From Flagellimonas yonaguniensis (lineage in GTDB: Bacteria; Bacteroidota; Bacteroidia; Flavobacteriales; Flavobacteriaceae), in assembly GCF_029193885.1 (NCBI RefSeq), contig NZ_JARFVB010000001.1, positions 248,001-312,000 on the forward strand: DNA of 64,000 bases, written 5' to 3'. This document shows positions 16,564 through 25,390 of the stretch, one piece after another (position 1 is the first letter of the stretch; every line of letters begins with the position of its first letter). Below the pieces are notes generated by a model that saw only the letters and a program-made list of their open reading frames with translations, was not told the DNA's origin and did no database searches. A program made the position numbers and the translations under genes.

Positions 16564-17337
16564 CTACGTCTTGGACAATAGTTTCTCCAAGGCCCTACTA
16601 CCGTGCTCGTATCCGATATCGAAGGCATTCTTTATCCCTTTTTTGTCCAGCACACCAATGGTGTCCAATTCCCCAGGCTCAATAAAAAGGTCACATTCCT
16701 GTAATTTTTCATGGTTGGAGGCATGGATCATTAAACTGGTGACCCTGGCCGTTAGCTGTAATGAATTGCGCAGATCTTTTTTCTGCAAAGGAACGGTTAT
16801 GGAAACGTTGCTTCCAATAATATAGTCGGTTAGATGGTCTACATATTCCTTTGGAAAGTTGTTCATAATGCCCCCATCGGCATAAAGGACATCTTCTATG
16901 TTCACGGGGCTGAAAACAGGGGGCAAAGCAGCAGATGCCAATAACGGCTTAATGAGTTCCCCATCATAAAACACTTTTTCATTTCCCTTCATCAAGTCCG
17001 TGGCCACCACAAAAAGGGGGCGCTTCAAACTTTTAAAGCTATTGTCGGGGAAAAAGTTCTTGAAAATACTGACATAGCGTTCCGTATCTATAAATCCAGG
17101 TTTGTTGATGGCAAAAAAACTGTACTGGAACAATGGTGTTTCCTTAAAAAAGGTCAGCATTTCATCCACCGTATTATCGTTGGCATACAGCGCGCCGACC
17201 AATGCACCGATACTGGTGCCCGCCACCACTTTGGCCTCAATTTGGTGTTCGCGCATGGCCTTGATCAGTCCTATGTGTGCCATTCCGCGAACGCCGCCCC
17301 CGGAAAGCACCAAGCCTATGGATTTATCTTCAAGCAT
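16564..17337 (-). CDS. Patatin-like phospholipase
   Basis: 257 residues from the ATG at 17337. Oxyanion loop SGGGVRGMAH near residue 12-21, nucleophile motif GTSIG with Ser42, and the catalytic Asp in ADGG. This is the Ser-Asp dyad of RssA/YlbK-type cytosolic patatins, which hydrolyse acyl esters. A start 20 codons upstream is possible but adds residues before the conserved IGLVLSGGG that look non-native. It is convergent with the ferredoxin reductase gene. Confidence 0.9.
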   Translation of the reverse strand: MLEDKSIGLVLSGGGVRGMAHIGLIKAMREHQIEAKVVAGTSIGALVGALYANDNTVDEMLTFFKETPLFQYSFFAINKPGFIDTERYVSIFKNFFPDNSFKSLKRPLFVVATDLMKGNEKVFYDGELIKPLLASAALPPVFSPVNIEDVLYADGGIMNNFPKEYVDHLTDYIIGSNVSITVPLQKKDLRNSLQLTARVTSLMIHASNHEKLQECDLFIEPGELDTIGVLDKKGIKNAFDIGYEHGSRALEKLLSKT

Positions 17338-17522
17338 TTGTATGGTTATTGTTTCTGACCAAATAAAAGTACCCTTTAGTTTGATCTCATTTTTCAAAGC
17401 TAGGCAAAAGCTTTAATAAAGAATACATCCTTTATCATAAGAAATTGTAATCTCTCCCATACTCTTTCGACCTAAATGAATAGTATTTGTTGTATGTTTA
17501 GGTAAAACATTAAATTAAAAAC

Positions 17523-17858
17523 ATGGCTAAATCATATTACGACCCAGCAGACCTAAGAAAATTTGGAAACATCACGGAATGGAGCGAAGAATTGGGCAAT
17601 AAGTTTTTTGACTATTACGGAAAGGTTTTCGAAGAAGGTGCGTTGAGTGCCCGAGAAAAATCCTTGATCGCACTAGCGGTTTCACACGTGGTCAAATGTC
17701 CGTACTGTATTGATGCCTATACCAAAGATGGCCTGCAGCGAGGCATCACAAAAGAAGAGATGATGGAGGCGGTGCACGCTGGGGCTGCCATAGAAAGTGG
17801 AGCAACCTTGGTTCACGGTGTACAGATGATGAACAAGTACGACAAGCTTTCCATGTAA
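17523..17858 (+). CDS. Arsenosugar biosynthesis-associated peroxidase-like protein
   Basis: 111 residues, AhpD/carboxymuconolactone decarboxylase fold. The redox pair Cys59-Cys62 lies in KCPYCIDAYT, and the helix EAVHAGAAIESGA follows. Members of this subgroup are encoded next to the radical SAM protein ArsS, as here (12 bases apart). It probably reduces or handles thiol intermediates in arsenosugar formation; that role is inferred from gene neighbourhood. Confidence 0.88.
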   Translation: MAKSYYDPADLRKFGNITEWSEELGNKFFDYYGKVFEEGALSAREKSLIALAVSHVVKCPYCIDAYTKDGLQRGITKEEMMEAVHAGAAIESGATLVHGVQMMNKYDKLSM

Positions 17859-17870
17859 ACCAATTTATCA

Positions 17871-18959
17871 ATGACGCAAAGTATACTCACAGACATAAAA
17901 AAAGCAGCTAAAAAATCTTTGAAGGCACGGAAAGATGCGCTGGCCAACACCCAAACGCAAATGGAAGTCTTGAACGGGGACCTTTTTGCCGATGGCGAAC
18001 TGCCGTTTTTTAAGGACAAAATTGCCGAGACGGGGCAGTTTCCGTTGAAGCCCAAAACATTGGAAGTGCTCCAAATCAATGTGGGGTATATGTGCAATCA
18101 GGTTTGTGCACACTGCCATGTGGATGCAGGTCCCGATCGAAAGGAAATCATGACGCGGGAAACCATGGGACAATGTCTGGAAGTCATTCGCAACACTGGG
18201 GCACACACCTTGGACCTTACCGGCGGTGCGCCCGAAATGAACCCTGATTTTAGATGGTTTGTGGAAGAGGCTTCCAAAGCAGGCATCAAAGATTTTATCG
18301 TTCGCTCCAACTTGACCATTATTTTGGCCAATAAAAAGTACCACGACCTGCCAGAGTTTTTTAAAAAGCACAATGTACACGTAGTTTCATCCATGCCGCA
18401 TTACACACGTGGCAAAACAGACAAACAACGTGGGGATGGTGTTTTCGATAAATCCATAAAAGCCTTGCAAATGCTCAACGAGGTGGGTTATGGGATGCCA
18501 GACAGTAATTTGCGCTTGGATTTGGTGTACAATCCCTCAGGAGCGTTTTTGCCTGCCGACCAAGCGGCCATGGAACACGATTTCAAAAAGGCATTGAAAG
18601 AAGATTTCGACATTGATTTCCACAATCTATTTGCCATTACCAATTTGCCGATTTCACGCTTTTTGGACTACCTCATCGCTTCGGACAATTATGAGGATTA
18701 TATGTACTCTTTGGTAGAGGCCTACAATCCTGCCGCGGTGGAAAACGTGATGTGCACCAACACCATATCCGTAAGTTGGGACGGTTGGCTGTACGATTGT
18801 GATTTTAACCAAATGCTGGACCTTAAGGTGGCGAGCAAGGTAAAGCACATCAAGCATTACAATGATGATGTGCTGAACAATCGGGATATCATTATCTCGC
18901 AGCATTGTTACGGTTGTACGGCAGGGGCAGGCAGTAGTTGCCAGGGAACGGTGGCTTAA
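17871..18959 (+). CDS. arsS: Arsenosugar biosynthesis radical SAM protein ArsS
   Basis: 362 residues. Radical SAM cluster Cys75, Cys79 and Cys82 (CNQVCAHC), followed by LDLTGGAPEMN, the SAM-binding GGxP element. The C-terminal region is Cys-rich (NVMCTNT, YDCDF, QHCYGCTAGAGSSCQG), consistent with an auxiliary cluster. ArsS is thought to form the 5'-deoxy-5'-arsinoyl-adenosine type intermediate. No arsM-like methyltransferase is in this operon. Its stop overlaps the convergent lipoprotein gene by 4 bases. Confidence 0.92.
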   Translation: MTQSILTDIKKAAKKSLKARKDALANTQTQMEVLNGDLFADGELPFFKDKIAETGQFPLKPKTLEVLQINVGYMCNQVCAHCHVDAGPDRKEIMTRETMGQCLEVIRNTGAHTLDLTGGAPEMNPDFRWFVEEASKAGIKDFIVRSNLTIILANKKYHDLPEFFKKHNVHVVSSMPHYTRGKTDKQRGDGVFDKSIKALQMLNEVGYGMPDSNLRLDLVYNPSGAFLPADQAAMEHDFKKALKEDFDIDFHNLFAITNLPISRFLDYLIASDNYEDYMYSLVEAYNPAAVENVMCTNTISVSWDGWLYDCDFNQMLDLKVASKVKHIKHYNDDVLNNRDIIISQHCYGCTAGAGSSCQGTVA

Positions 18960-19894
18960 TTCACTATGGAAGGGAATACGCCTCTTGTACCCATATCCAC
19001 GACGGTTTCGCCCAACAAGGGCTCATATTTGCCATTGCCATTGCCATCTTCCCATTCAAAACTATTGTTGATGGATATGACGACTTCAATATTAATATCC
19101 TCCGAAGGATTTTCAGGAATTACCAAAGCTGTTGGGAATTGTCCCGTAACTACACAAGAGCCTTCGGGTACGGGAGAAGTATCATCGATTGGATTAGGCA
19201 CCGTGGTCTGAGGAGTTTCTCCTTCAGTAAGCTGTATAAATTGGAATCCTTGGATATCCCCAGAAGTTTCCAACCCAAAATATCCTTGGGCCCTGTTTCC
19301 ATTTACCGTGACGGTTTGCGTATCGATAACATAACTTCCAATATAGGTGTTGTATCCTAAAAAGGAAGCAACAGCACCGTCCACATCAATATTATCGTCC
19401 ACGCCTTCGGGCCAATCGGGAATCTCCATTTCAGCACCTTCCAAATTGTAAACGATTTTATACTTCTGATACCCAATAGAACTTCTCAAATATTCGTAAG
19501 TGCCTGCGTTAACGTAACTCAAAGGCACACTTATGGTATTTACCTCTTCGTTGAAAAAGATCTCACTGTTGAAGTCTATTGCGGTTTCGCCCCCACTTCC
19601 AGTAGTTGCCGTGGAAGAAATGGTCACGCCACTATCGTAGGGTGTAAATTTATCGGGGTACAGACCAATGAAATGCAGTCCCAGAATCTCAAAGTCTGGG
19701 TCTTGTGCGGCATTGCCTTCAGGCACCGCTACGGGGTTGCCCAAATTGTCCAATCGTTCGGCATCAACATCCATGATAAAGGTAATGTTCAGTCTTGGGT
19801 CTTCTTGGTCTGGGTTAACAACTGGCTCATCGGTGGAGCAGGAAAACATGGTGATTCCGATTAATGCTGAAAAAATCAAGTTTGTCTTTTTCAT
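18956..19894 (-). CDS. Lipoprotein of unknown function
   Basis: 312 residues from the ATG at 19894; the next upstream start would add 24 hydrophilic residues ahead of a normal signal. Lipobox at MFSCS, so membrane-anchored. The mature part is Asp/Glu/Pro-rich with beta-type sequence and contains DGNGNGKYEP near the end, a calcium-loop-like motif (DxNxNGxY). Not recognised as a family; overall style resembles MbnP-like periplasmic proteins, but this is a weak resemblance. Single-gene unit. Confidence 0.8.
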   Translation of the reverse strand: MKKTNLIFSALIGITMFSCSTDEPVVNPDQEDPRLNITFIMDVDAERLDNLGNPVAVPEGNAAQDPDFEILGLHFIGLYPDKFTPYDSGVTISSTATTGSGGETAIDFNSEIFFNEEVNTISVPLSYVNAGTYEYLRSSIGYQKYKIVYNLEGAEMEIPDWPEGVDDNIDVDGAVASFLGYNTYIGSYVIDTQTVTVNGNRAQGYFGLETSGDIQGFQFIQLTEGETPQTTVPNPIDDTSPVPEGSCVVTGQFPTALVIPENPSEDINIEVVISINNSFEWEDGNGNGKYEPLLGETVVDMGTRGVFPSIVN

Positions 19895-19981
19895 AGTTTG
19901 TTTTTTATGTGATTTGGGTTGAACCTCCATAAAAGGACATGGAAAGTTATGAAAATGATGCGACAACCATTAATAGGTTGC

Positions 19982-21031
19982 TCAACTATCCAGAAATAGC
20001 ATCAACTTATCCATTACCTCTTGTGGTTTGATGGTACTCATGGCTTTCTCATACCCTTCGGGCACTTTGTTGCCATACACAGAGGTTGGAATCAAGGGAT
20101 AGGCTTCTCGGTCGGCCATAAGTGCATTGTCCATGGGCTGTCCGAAGGGATAAAAACCGGCATACGGGTGGGTAACGCCCCAGAGAGTGACCACGGGAAT
20201 ACCGTAATTGGCAGCCATGTGGGCATTGCCACTGTCCATGGACAGCATCACATCCAAATTGGAAATGAGCTGTAATTCTTCAGAAAGATTTAGTTTGCCA
20301 GCCATACAAATCGCATTATCGTAGTTATTGGCCAACTCCTCCAACACCTCTACTTCCTTGATCCCTCCACCAAACAATAAAATTTTATACTTGTCGGTAT
20401 TGTCTAGCTGCTTGATGATTTCTTCCGTGGATTCCAAGGGATACATTTTGCCCTCGTGAGCCGCAAAAGGGGCAATGCCGACCCATTTCTTGGTGTCCTG
20501 TTGTACCAAATCCAATACCTTTTCGGAAAGTTGGATTCGGTCAAGTGGTTTGGCAATGGTTAGGTCAATGGGGAAACCTAGTTCTGCAAAAACATCCGCA
20601 TAGCGCTCGTGGGTCGTCTTTAGTTGCTCAAAAACTTTGTTTTTGGGCCGTGTAAGTGCTTTTTTGTCCTTTCTTCCTTTATCAATTTGGGCAAAAGGGA
20701 TACGTCCCAACGCAAAGTACTTTTTAAGCACTCGACTGCGTAATACATTATGGAGGTCCGCAACGGCATCAAACTGCAAGGGCTTTAGCTCTTTGTACAG
20801 GCGCCATAGTCCCATCAAGCCCTTGTGACGATTTTTAACGTCGGCCACTTTTACTTGTACATCCTCCAATCCATCAAAAATAGGAGCGAACGGTTTTTTG
20901 GTAAGAACGGTTAGCTGTATTTCAGGATATTTTTCTGTTAGTGCACGAAGCACGGGGACGGTCATCGCCACATCGCCCATGGCCGATAAGCGAATGGCCA
21001 AAATATGGGTATGTTTACCCTTTTTGTCCAC
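19982..21031 (-). CDS. Glycosyltransferase family 9 (heptosyltransferase-like)
   Basis: 349 residues. N-terminal ILAIRLSAMGDVAMTVPVLRAL is the GT9 start, and the C-terminal half has SMDSGNAHMAANYGIPVVTLWG, the nucleotide-sugar site. It likely transfers a heptose or related sugar during lipopolysaccharide core assembly at the inner membrane. It overlaps the DUF4254 gene by 17 bases, a pairing I remember as conserved in Flavobacteriia. Confidence 0.92.
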   Translation of the reverse strand: MDKKGKHTHILAIRLSAMGDVAMTVPVLRALTEKYPEIQLTVLTKKPFAPIFDGLEDVQVKVADVKNRHKGLMGLWRLYKELKPLQFDAVADLHNVLRSRVLKKYFALGRIPFAQIDKGRKDKKALTRPKNKVFEQLKTTHERYADVFAELGFPIDLTIAKPLDRIQLSEKVLDLVQQDTKKWVGIAPFAAHEGKMYPLESTEEIIKQLDNTDKYKILLFGGGIKEVEVLEELANNYDNAICMAGKLNLSEELQLISNLDVMLSMDSGNAHMAANYGIPVVTLWGVTHPYAGFYPFGQPMDNALMADREAYPLIPTSVYGNKVPEGYEKAMSTIKPQEVMDKLMLFLDS

Positions 21032-21620
21032 GTAACACTGGGTTTAATTCGTCGTCGTTGTACATTTTCATCTGCTTGTAGACTTTCATGTACTTGTTTC
21101 CCGCCTCAATATCGGCCAACAATTGGTCAATCGCTGTGGAAAGGTCTTTTTTCTGCTCCAAAAGCACGGCCAACTTCCCGCTGCATTTATCGATGTGTTC
21201 TTGAGATGCATCGGTTCGGTTGACCTCTTCTTGCATATGATATATTTTCAAGGCCAAAATGGAAAGTCGGTCGATGGCCCAAGCTGGGCTTTCTGTATTG
21301 ATGGTGGCATCATCCTTCGCTTGAACCGATTGGTATTTATTCAGAAAATAGCTGTCGATATACTCCACTAAATCCGTACGGTCTTGATTGCTGGCATCGA
21401 TTTTTCGCTTAAGGTCCAGCGCTGCTTCGGGATCAATTTCGGGGTCACGGATAATGTCCTCGTAGTGCCATTGCACGGTATCTATCCAGTTTTTTCTGTA
21501 AAGTAAATGCTCTACTTTATCGGTTGGATAAGGGTTGGTGAATTCTTGGTACACATCGTCCTTGATGTGGTAGGTTTCGATACTTTTCTGAAATATGTTG
21601 AAGGCAAAATCGCTGAACAT
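21015..21620 (-). CDS. DUF4254 domain protein
   Basis: 201 residues, cytoplasmic, all helical. The motif WHYEDIIRDPEIDP with the following LKRKIDASNQDRTDLVEYID, and the later LSILALKIYHMQEE, match DUF4254. Co-transcribed with and overlapping the GT9 gene. Function unknown; a role in core oligosaccharide synthesis is inferred from the pairing. Confidence 0.88.
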   Translation of the reverse strand: MFSDFAFNIFQKSIETYHIKDDVYQEFTNPYPTDKVEHLLYRKNWIDTVQWHYEDIIRDPEIDPEAALDLKRKIDASNQDRTDLVEYIDSYFLNKYQSVQAKDDATINTESPAWAIDRLSILALKIYHMQEEVNRTDASQEHIDKCSGKLAVLLEQKKDLSTAIDQLLADIEAGNKYMKVYKQMKMYNDDELNPVLRGQKG

Positions 21621-21635
21621 AGCTTAAAATTTGTC

Positions 21636-21668
21636 CAAAGATATTGCTTTATGGCGTACTTAATTCAA
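21636..21668 (-). promoter_or_regulatory. Promoter of the DUF4254-GT9 operon
   Basis: On the minus strand TTG (21666-21668), 22 bases, then TATCTTTG (21636-21643), 15 bases before the DUF4254 ATG. The TTG lies in the last codons of the upstream membrane protein gene. Confidence 0.55.
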
Positions 21669-22589
21669 ATGGAAGGCAAAAAGCGTACAGGCCAAAACCA
21701 TACAGCCAATAAGCAACACCTCTTGAAACTTGCGTTTTTTGATGCCCTCGAAATAATTGGTCAAAAAAACCGCTGAGGGGAAAAAAGTGAGCAATACGGG
21801 CGAAGCATCGGCCGGGGTAAAGAGTGTAATACACGTTCCCAACAAAAATATCAGGAACACTATGCGAAGTAACAACAACTTTCCCCCACTTACATTTCTA
21901 AGCCGGACAAATACGGTCACGGAAACGATAACTGTCAAGATCAGATAAATCAGTGTCTTGATGTTCAGTACTTGAAAAAAAGATTTTGTGGTAAAAAGCC
22001 CCAAGGAAAATTGGTAATGGTCTTCAAAAAAATTCAAAGCCCCATTTAGTTTCAGCACAGTGAAGGTAAGCATATATATTGTGGCCATTCCCAAAAAAGG
22101 GACCAACCAATTTTTGAGGGTTTTCCGATCGTATACCCCAATCACAAAAAAAACAAGGAGCATAAAGGCCAAGGCCCAATCGTAGAACAAGCTTGCAATG
22201 GCAATCAGCAGGGAGGCATCAAAAATTTTGTGTTTTACGCTTCTTGTGGACTTTATGGAAAGTATTCTCCAAAAGGCCAAGAGTAAAAAAAAGTTGGCGA
22301 AAATCACATTTTGGAGCACCAATTCATCGGAAAACGACACGATCATCAGAACAAAAAAGAGCATGGCGTAGGAGTTGGATTCCGTTGCCTTTTCCGTTTT
22401 CACGATTTGATTGACGATGAAAACAGCGAACAGCATTACCGCGAACAACACCAGTTTTAAAGCAATGACTTGGTTGATTTTCTGCCCGTTAAGTTGAAAA
22501 AACACATTGGTGAAATAGAATAGGAACAGGAAGATGGCAAGAACTATATGGTTTATGGGTTTAGTTTTTCCGAAAAAGCTTGAAATCAT
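21660..22589 (-). CDS. DUF6427 family membrane protein
   Basis: 309 residues with about nine to ten membrane helices, starting MISSFFGKTKPINHIVLAIF. I recall this N terminus and size as DUF6427. No catalytic motif is visible. Divergent from the DUF6341 gene and immediately upstream of the DUF4254-GT9 pair on the same strand, so it may serve envelope biogenesis. Confidence 0.8.
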   Translation of the reverse strand: MISSFFGKTKPINHIVLAIFLFLFYFTNVFFQLNGQKINQVIALKLVLFAVMLFAVFIVNQIVKTEKATESNSYAMLFFVLMIVSFSDELVLQNVIFANFFLLLAFWRILSIKSTRSVKHKIFDASLLIAIASLFYDWALAFMLLVFFVIGVYDRKTLKNWLVPFLGMATIYMLTFTVLKLNGALNFFEDHYQFSLGLFTTKSFFQVLNIKTLIYLILTVIVSVTVFVRLRNVSGGKLLLLRIVFLIFLLGTCITLFTPADASPVLLTFFPSAVFLTNYFEGIKKRKFQEVLLIGCMVLACTLFAFHLN

Positions 22590-22609
22590 CCTATCTTTTG
22601 CTACTTTTG
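22580..22609 (+). promoter_or_regulatory. Promoter of the DUF6341 gene
   Basis: TTG (22580-22582), 19 bases, TACTTTTG (22602-22609): an exact match to the Bacteroidota consensus at ideal spacing, 19 bases before the ATG at 22629. Confidence 0.65.
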
Positions 22610-22628
22610 TAAAGTAAATATAGCCAAC

Positions 22629-22850
22629 ATGAGCAAGTTTTTTTACGGTATAGAGGACTTATTTGTAAACTACCTTTTCGCACCATTGGATTTTTTCCGT
22701 TTTATGCACAGCTGGTGGGGTTCCAACACCATTAACTGGATTTTTATGATCATCGGTTTTGTGGCGATGGTATATTGGATGGGGCAGCTGAAAATTTTCA
22801 ACGAAAGTGGCGAGGAAGATAAGAGCATTAGCTCCCACTCTTACCTATAG
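22629..22850 (+). CDS. DUF6341-type small membrane protein
   Basis: 73 residues with one or two hydrophobic segments (NYLFAPLDFFRFM and WIFMIIGFVAMVYWMGQL) and a polar C terminus. It has its own strong promoter-like sequence. I assign DUF6341 from memory of Flavobacterial genomes, where this gene accompanies purD. The stop overlaps the convergent purD gene by 6 bases. Confidence 0.82.
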   Translation: MSKFFYGIEDLFVNYLFAPLDFFRFMHSWWGSNTINWIFMIIGFVAMVYWMGQLKIFNESGEEDKSISSHSYL

Positions 22851-24116
22851 ATCAAATCCTAAATCTTTTCGGTAATACATGCCATCAAAATGGAGCTTTT
22901 CCATGTTTTGATAGGATGTTTTCAATGCTTCCTTAAAGTCTTTTCCAAAGGAAGTAACGGCTATGACCCGGCCTCCATTTGTAACCACCTTTCCGTTCGA
23001 CAGTTTTGTTCCCGCATGAAAAACAATGGAATCTGCAATCCTTTCCGCTCCTGTGATTTCCTTGCCTTTTTCATACGCTTCTGGGTAACCTCCCGATACG
23101 GCCATTACCGTAGTTGCTGCTCTTTCGTCAATTTGAAGGTCTATTTGATCTAATGTGCCATTGGCCATTGCCTGTAGCACTTCTACCAAATCACTTTTGA
23201 GCCTTGGCATGACCACTTCAGTTTCTGGATCACCCATACGAACGTTGTATTCAATTACCTTGGGCTCATCGCCGACCTTTATCAGTCCGATGAAGATAAA
23301 GCCCACATAAGGCAGATTATCCGTTTTAAGTCCCTCTACAGTTGGTTTTACAATTTGACGCTCTATCTTGTCCATAAAGACGGCATCGGCAAAAGGAACG
23401 GGGGAAATGGCGCCCATGCCTCCTGTATTGAGTCCAGTGTCGCCCTCGCCTATTCTTTTGTAATCTTTAGCGGTCGGAAGAATTTTATAATTAGTACCAT
23501 CGGTCAGTACAAAACAGCTCAGCTCTATACCGTCCAAAAACTCTTCGATGACCACCGTGGCACTTGCGTTTCCGAATTTGGAATCGAGCAGCATGGATTT
23601 GAGCTCATCCTTGGCTTCTTGCAGATCCTGTAGAATCAAAACGCCTTTACCTGCTGCCAAACCATCGGCCTTGAGTACGTAAGGTGGTTTTAGGGTTTCC
23701 AAAAAGGCATAGCCTTTCTCCAGTGTTTCGCTGGTAAAACTTTCGTAAGCAGCTGTTGGAATGTTGTGCCTCATCATAAACTCTTTGGCGAATTCCTTGC
23801 TTCCTTCGAGTTCTGCAGCCGCTTTTTTCGGACCGATCACAGGAATGGATTTAAGCTTGGCATCATTCAAGAAAAAATCATGTACCCCATTTACCAAGGG
23901 GTCCTCTGGCCCCACCACAACCAACTCGATGTTTTCTTTCAACACCAATTGTTTGATGGCTTGAAAATCATTGACCCCTACCTCAACATTGGTGGCAATC
24001 TGTGAAGTCCCTGCATTGCCGGGTGCTACAAATAATTTGGATGTTTTAGGGCTTTCTGAAATTTTCAGGGAAATGGCGTGTTCGCGACCCCCAGCTCCCA
24101 GGACCAAGATGTTCAT
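22845..24116 (-). CDS. purD: Phosphoribosylamine--glycine ligase
   Basis: 423 residues, normal length. Catalyses ATP-dependent joining of glycine to phosphoribosylamine, second step of de novo purine synthesis. N-terminal LVLGAGGREHA, PEDPLVNG, ATP-grasp region KADGLAAGKGV, then NTGGMGA, and the metal-binding YNVRMGDPETE are all present. Single-gene unit with a TAnnTTTG box upstream. Confidence 0.98.
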   Translation of the reverse strand: MNILVLGAGGREHAISLKISESPKTSKLFVAPGNAGTSQIATNVEVGVNDFQAIKQLVLKENIELVVVGPEDPLVNGVHDFFLNDAKLKSIPVIGPKKAAAELEGSKEFAKEFMMRHNIPTAAYESFTSETLEKGYAFLETLKPPYVLKADGLAAGKGVLILQDLQEAKDELKSMLLDSKFGNASATVVIEEFLDGIELSCFVLTDGTNYKILPTAKDYKRIGEGDTGLNTGGMGAISPVPFADAVFMDKIERQIVKPTVEGLKTDNLPYVGFIFIGLIKVGDEPKVIEYNVRMGDPETEVVMPRLKSDLVEVLQAMANGTLDQIDLQIDERAATTVMAVSGGYPEAYEKGKEITGAERIADSIVFHAGTKLSNGKVVTNGGRVIAVTSFGKDFKEALKTSYQNMEKLHFDGMYYRKDLGFDL

Positions 24117-24131
24117 GATTCAATGTTTTGG

Positions 24132-24139
24132 CAAAAATA
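24132..24139 (-). promoter_or_regulatory. TAnnTTTG box upstream of purD
   Basis: TATTTTTG on the minus strand, 16 bases before the purD ATG. No TTG is at the usual distance, so this is a partial match. Confidence 0.4.
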
Positions 24140-24257
24140 ACTCAATTCAAATTTAATTCAGGGGTTATTTTCAAATGATCTTCGCTTACTTCTTGGCACA
24201 ATATCCTACCAAGTCGATCTGGATAGCAATCAACACCTGTAACGTATGGGATAATAT

Positions 24258-24288
24258 AAAAAAGGTCCGATAAACATCGGACCCTTGT
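24258..24288 (-). terminator. Terminator of the polysaccharide locus
   Basis: On the minus strand an 8-bp perfect stem (24264-24271 with 24276-24283), a 4-base loop and a T run, 18 bases past the stop of the UDP-xylose synthase gene. Confidence 0.85.
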
Positions 24289-24305
24289 AATCTTAAAAAC
24301 AAAAA

Positions 24306-25292
24306 TTATTTTTTGTTGTGAGTGGTAAAATCCCTGTGCTCTGTTTTTTCGAGTTCTTCTTTGGAAAGCCCTTTAAAGAATTCAAATGTTTTGCGCATAC
24401 CCTCTTCACGACCCACTTTGGGCTCCCATCCCAAAATCTCTTTGGCTTTGGTAATATCCGGCTGTCGTTGCATGGGATCATCCTTGGGCAAAGGTTTATA
24501 AATTATTTTTTGATCGGTTCCTGTTAGCTTGATGATTTCCTCTGCAAAATCCTTGATGGAAATTTCATTCGGGTTACCAATATTGACGGGAAGCGTGTAG
24601 TCGCTCATCAACAAGCGATAGATTCCTTCGATTTCATCATCCACAAAACAGAAAGAGCGGGTTTGCGATCCATCTCCAAATACCGTTAAGTCTTCCCCTC
24701 GAAGGGCCTGTCCCATAAAAGCGGGTATCACACGGCCATCATTCAGTCGCATTCTGGGTCCGTAGGTATTGAATATCCGAACGATTCTTGTGTCCAACCC
24801 ATGAAAACGGTGGTATGCCATGGTAATCGATTCTTGAAAACGTTTGGCTTCATCATACACACCTCTTGGACCTATAGTGTTCACATTCCCGTAGTACTCC
24901 TCAGTTTGAGGATGCACCAGAGGATCCCCATATATTTCGGAGGTGGATGCAATCATGAAACGGGCATTCTTTTCCTTTGCAAGGCCTAGCAAGTTATGTG
25001 TCCCCATTGCCCCCACCTTAAGGGTTTGGATGGGTATTTTAAGATAATCTATCGGGCTTGCCGGCGAGGCAAAGTGAAGTATGTAATCCAGTTCTCCAGG
25101 AACATGCACAAAGTTGGTTACATCATGGTTATAGAACGTAAACCGTTCCAATGGAAATAGATGTTCTATGTTCTTAAGGTCCCCTGTGATGAGGTTGTCC
25201 ATGGCAATGACCTCATGGCCTTCTGCGATAAATCTGTCACAAAGGTGTGACCCAAGAAAACCAGCCGCCCCGGTAATAAGGATTCTTTTCAT
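24306..25292 (-). CDS. UDP-glucuronate decarboxylase (UDP-xylose synthase)
   Basis: 328 residues, short-chain dehydrogenase fold. NAD-binding GAAGFLGSH at 7-15, catalytic Thr/Ser in [10 protein letters not shown], Tyr and Lys in GVYDEAKR, and FNTYGPRM with the arginines typical of the UXS group. It converts UDP-glucuronate to UDP-xylose. A C-terminal charged tail ([14 protein letters not shown]) extends the family fold. It is the last gene of the polysaccharide locus, with its own promoter-like box, so it may also be expressed separately. Confidence 0.9.
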   Translation of the reverse strand: MKRILITGAAGFLGSHLCDRFIAEGHEVIAMDNLITGDLKNIEHLFPLERFTFYNHDVTNFVHVPGELDYILHFASPASPIDYLKIPIQTLKVGAMGTHNLLGLAKEKNARFMIASTSEIYGDPLVHPQTEEYYGNVNTIGPRGVYDEAKRFQESITMAYHRFHGLDTRIVRIFNTYGPRMRLNDGRVIPAFMGQALRGEDLTVFGDGSQTRSFCFVDDEIEGIYRLLMSDYTLPVNIGNPNEISIKDFAEEIIKLTGTDQKIIYKPLPKDDPMQRQPDITKAKEILGWEPKVGREEGMRKTFEFFKGLSKEELEKTEHRDFTTHNKK

Positions 25293-25326
25293 TTATTTAG
25301 ATATCAATTGAAGTATTCAACTTCCA

Positions 25327-25334
25327 CAAACATA
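25327..25334 (-). promoter_or_regulatory. TAnnTTTG box upstream of the UDP-xylose synthase gene
   Basis: TATGTTTG on the minus strand, 35 bases before the ATG at 25292, in the 98-base spacer after the priming transferase gene. The -33 element is not clear. Confidence 0.45.
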
Positions 25335-25390
25335 GCTTATACGCACACAGAATGAAAACTTTTCTAGGCAAGCTACACTAATTTCTCGGC

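Noticed and set aside
17398..17522. Promoter for the arsenosugar pair in the divergent spacer
   Set aside because: TATGTTTA and TAGTATTTG resemble the -7 element but neither fits TAnnTTTG exactly with a TTG at proper spacing.
24117..25390. Possible foreign origin of the polysaccharide locus based on AT-rich genes
   Set aside because: Some genes (second sulfotransferase, flippase) look AT-richer than rfb and cys genes, but I cannot compute composition reliably, and no integrase, transposase, tRNA or terminal repeat marks an island.
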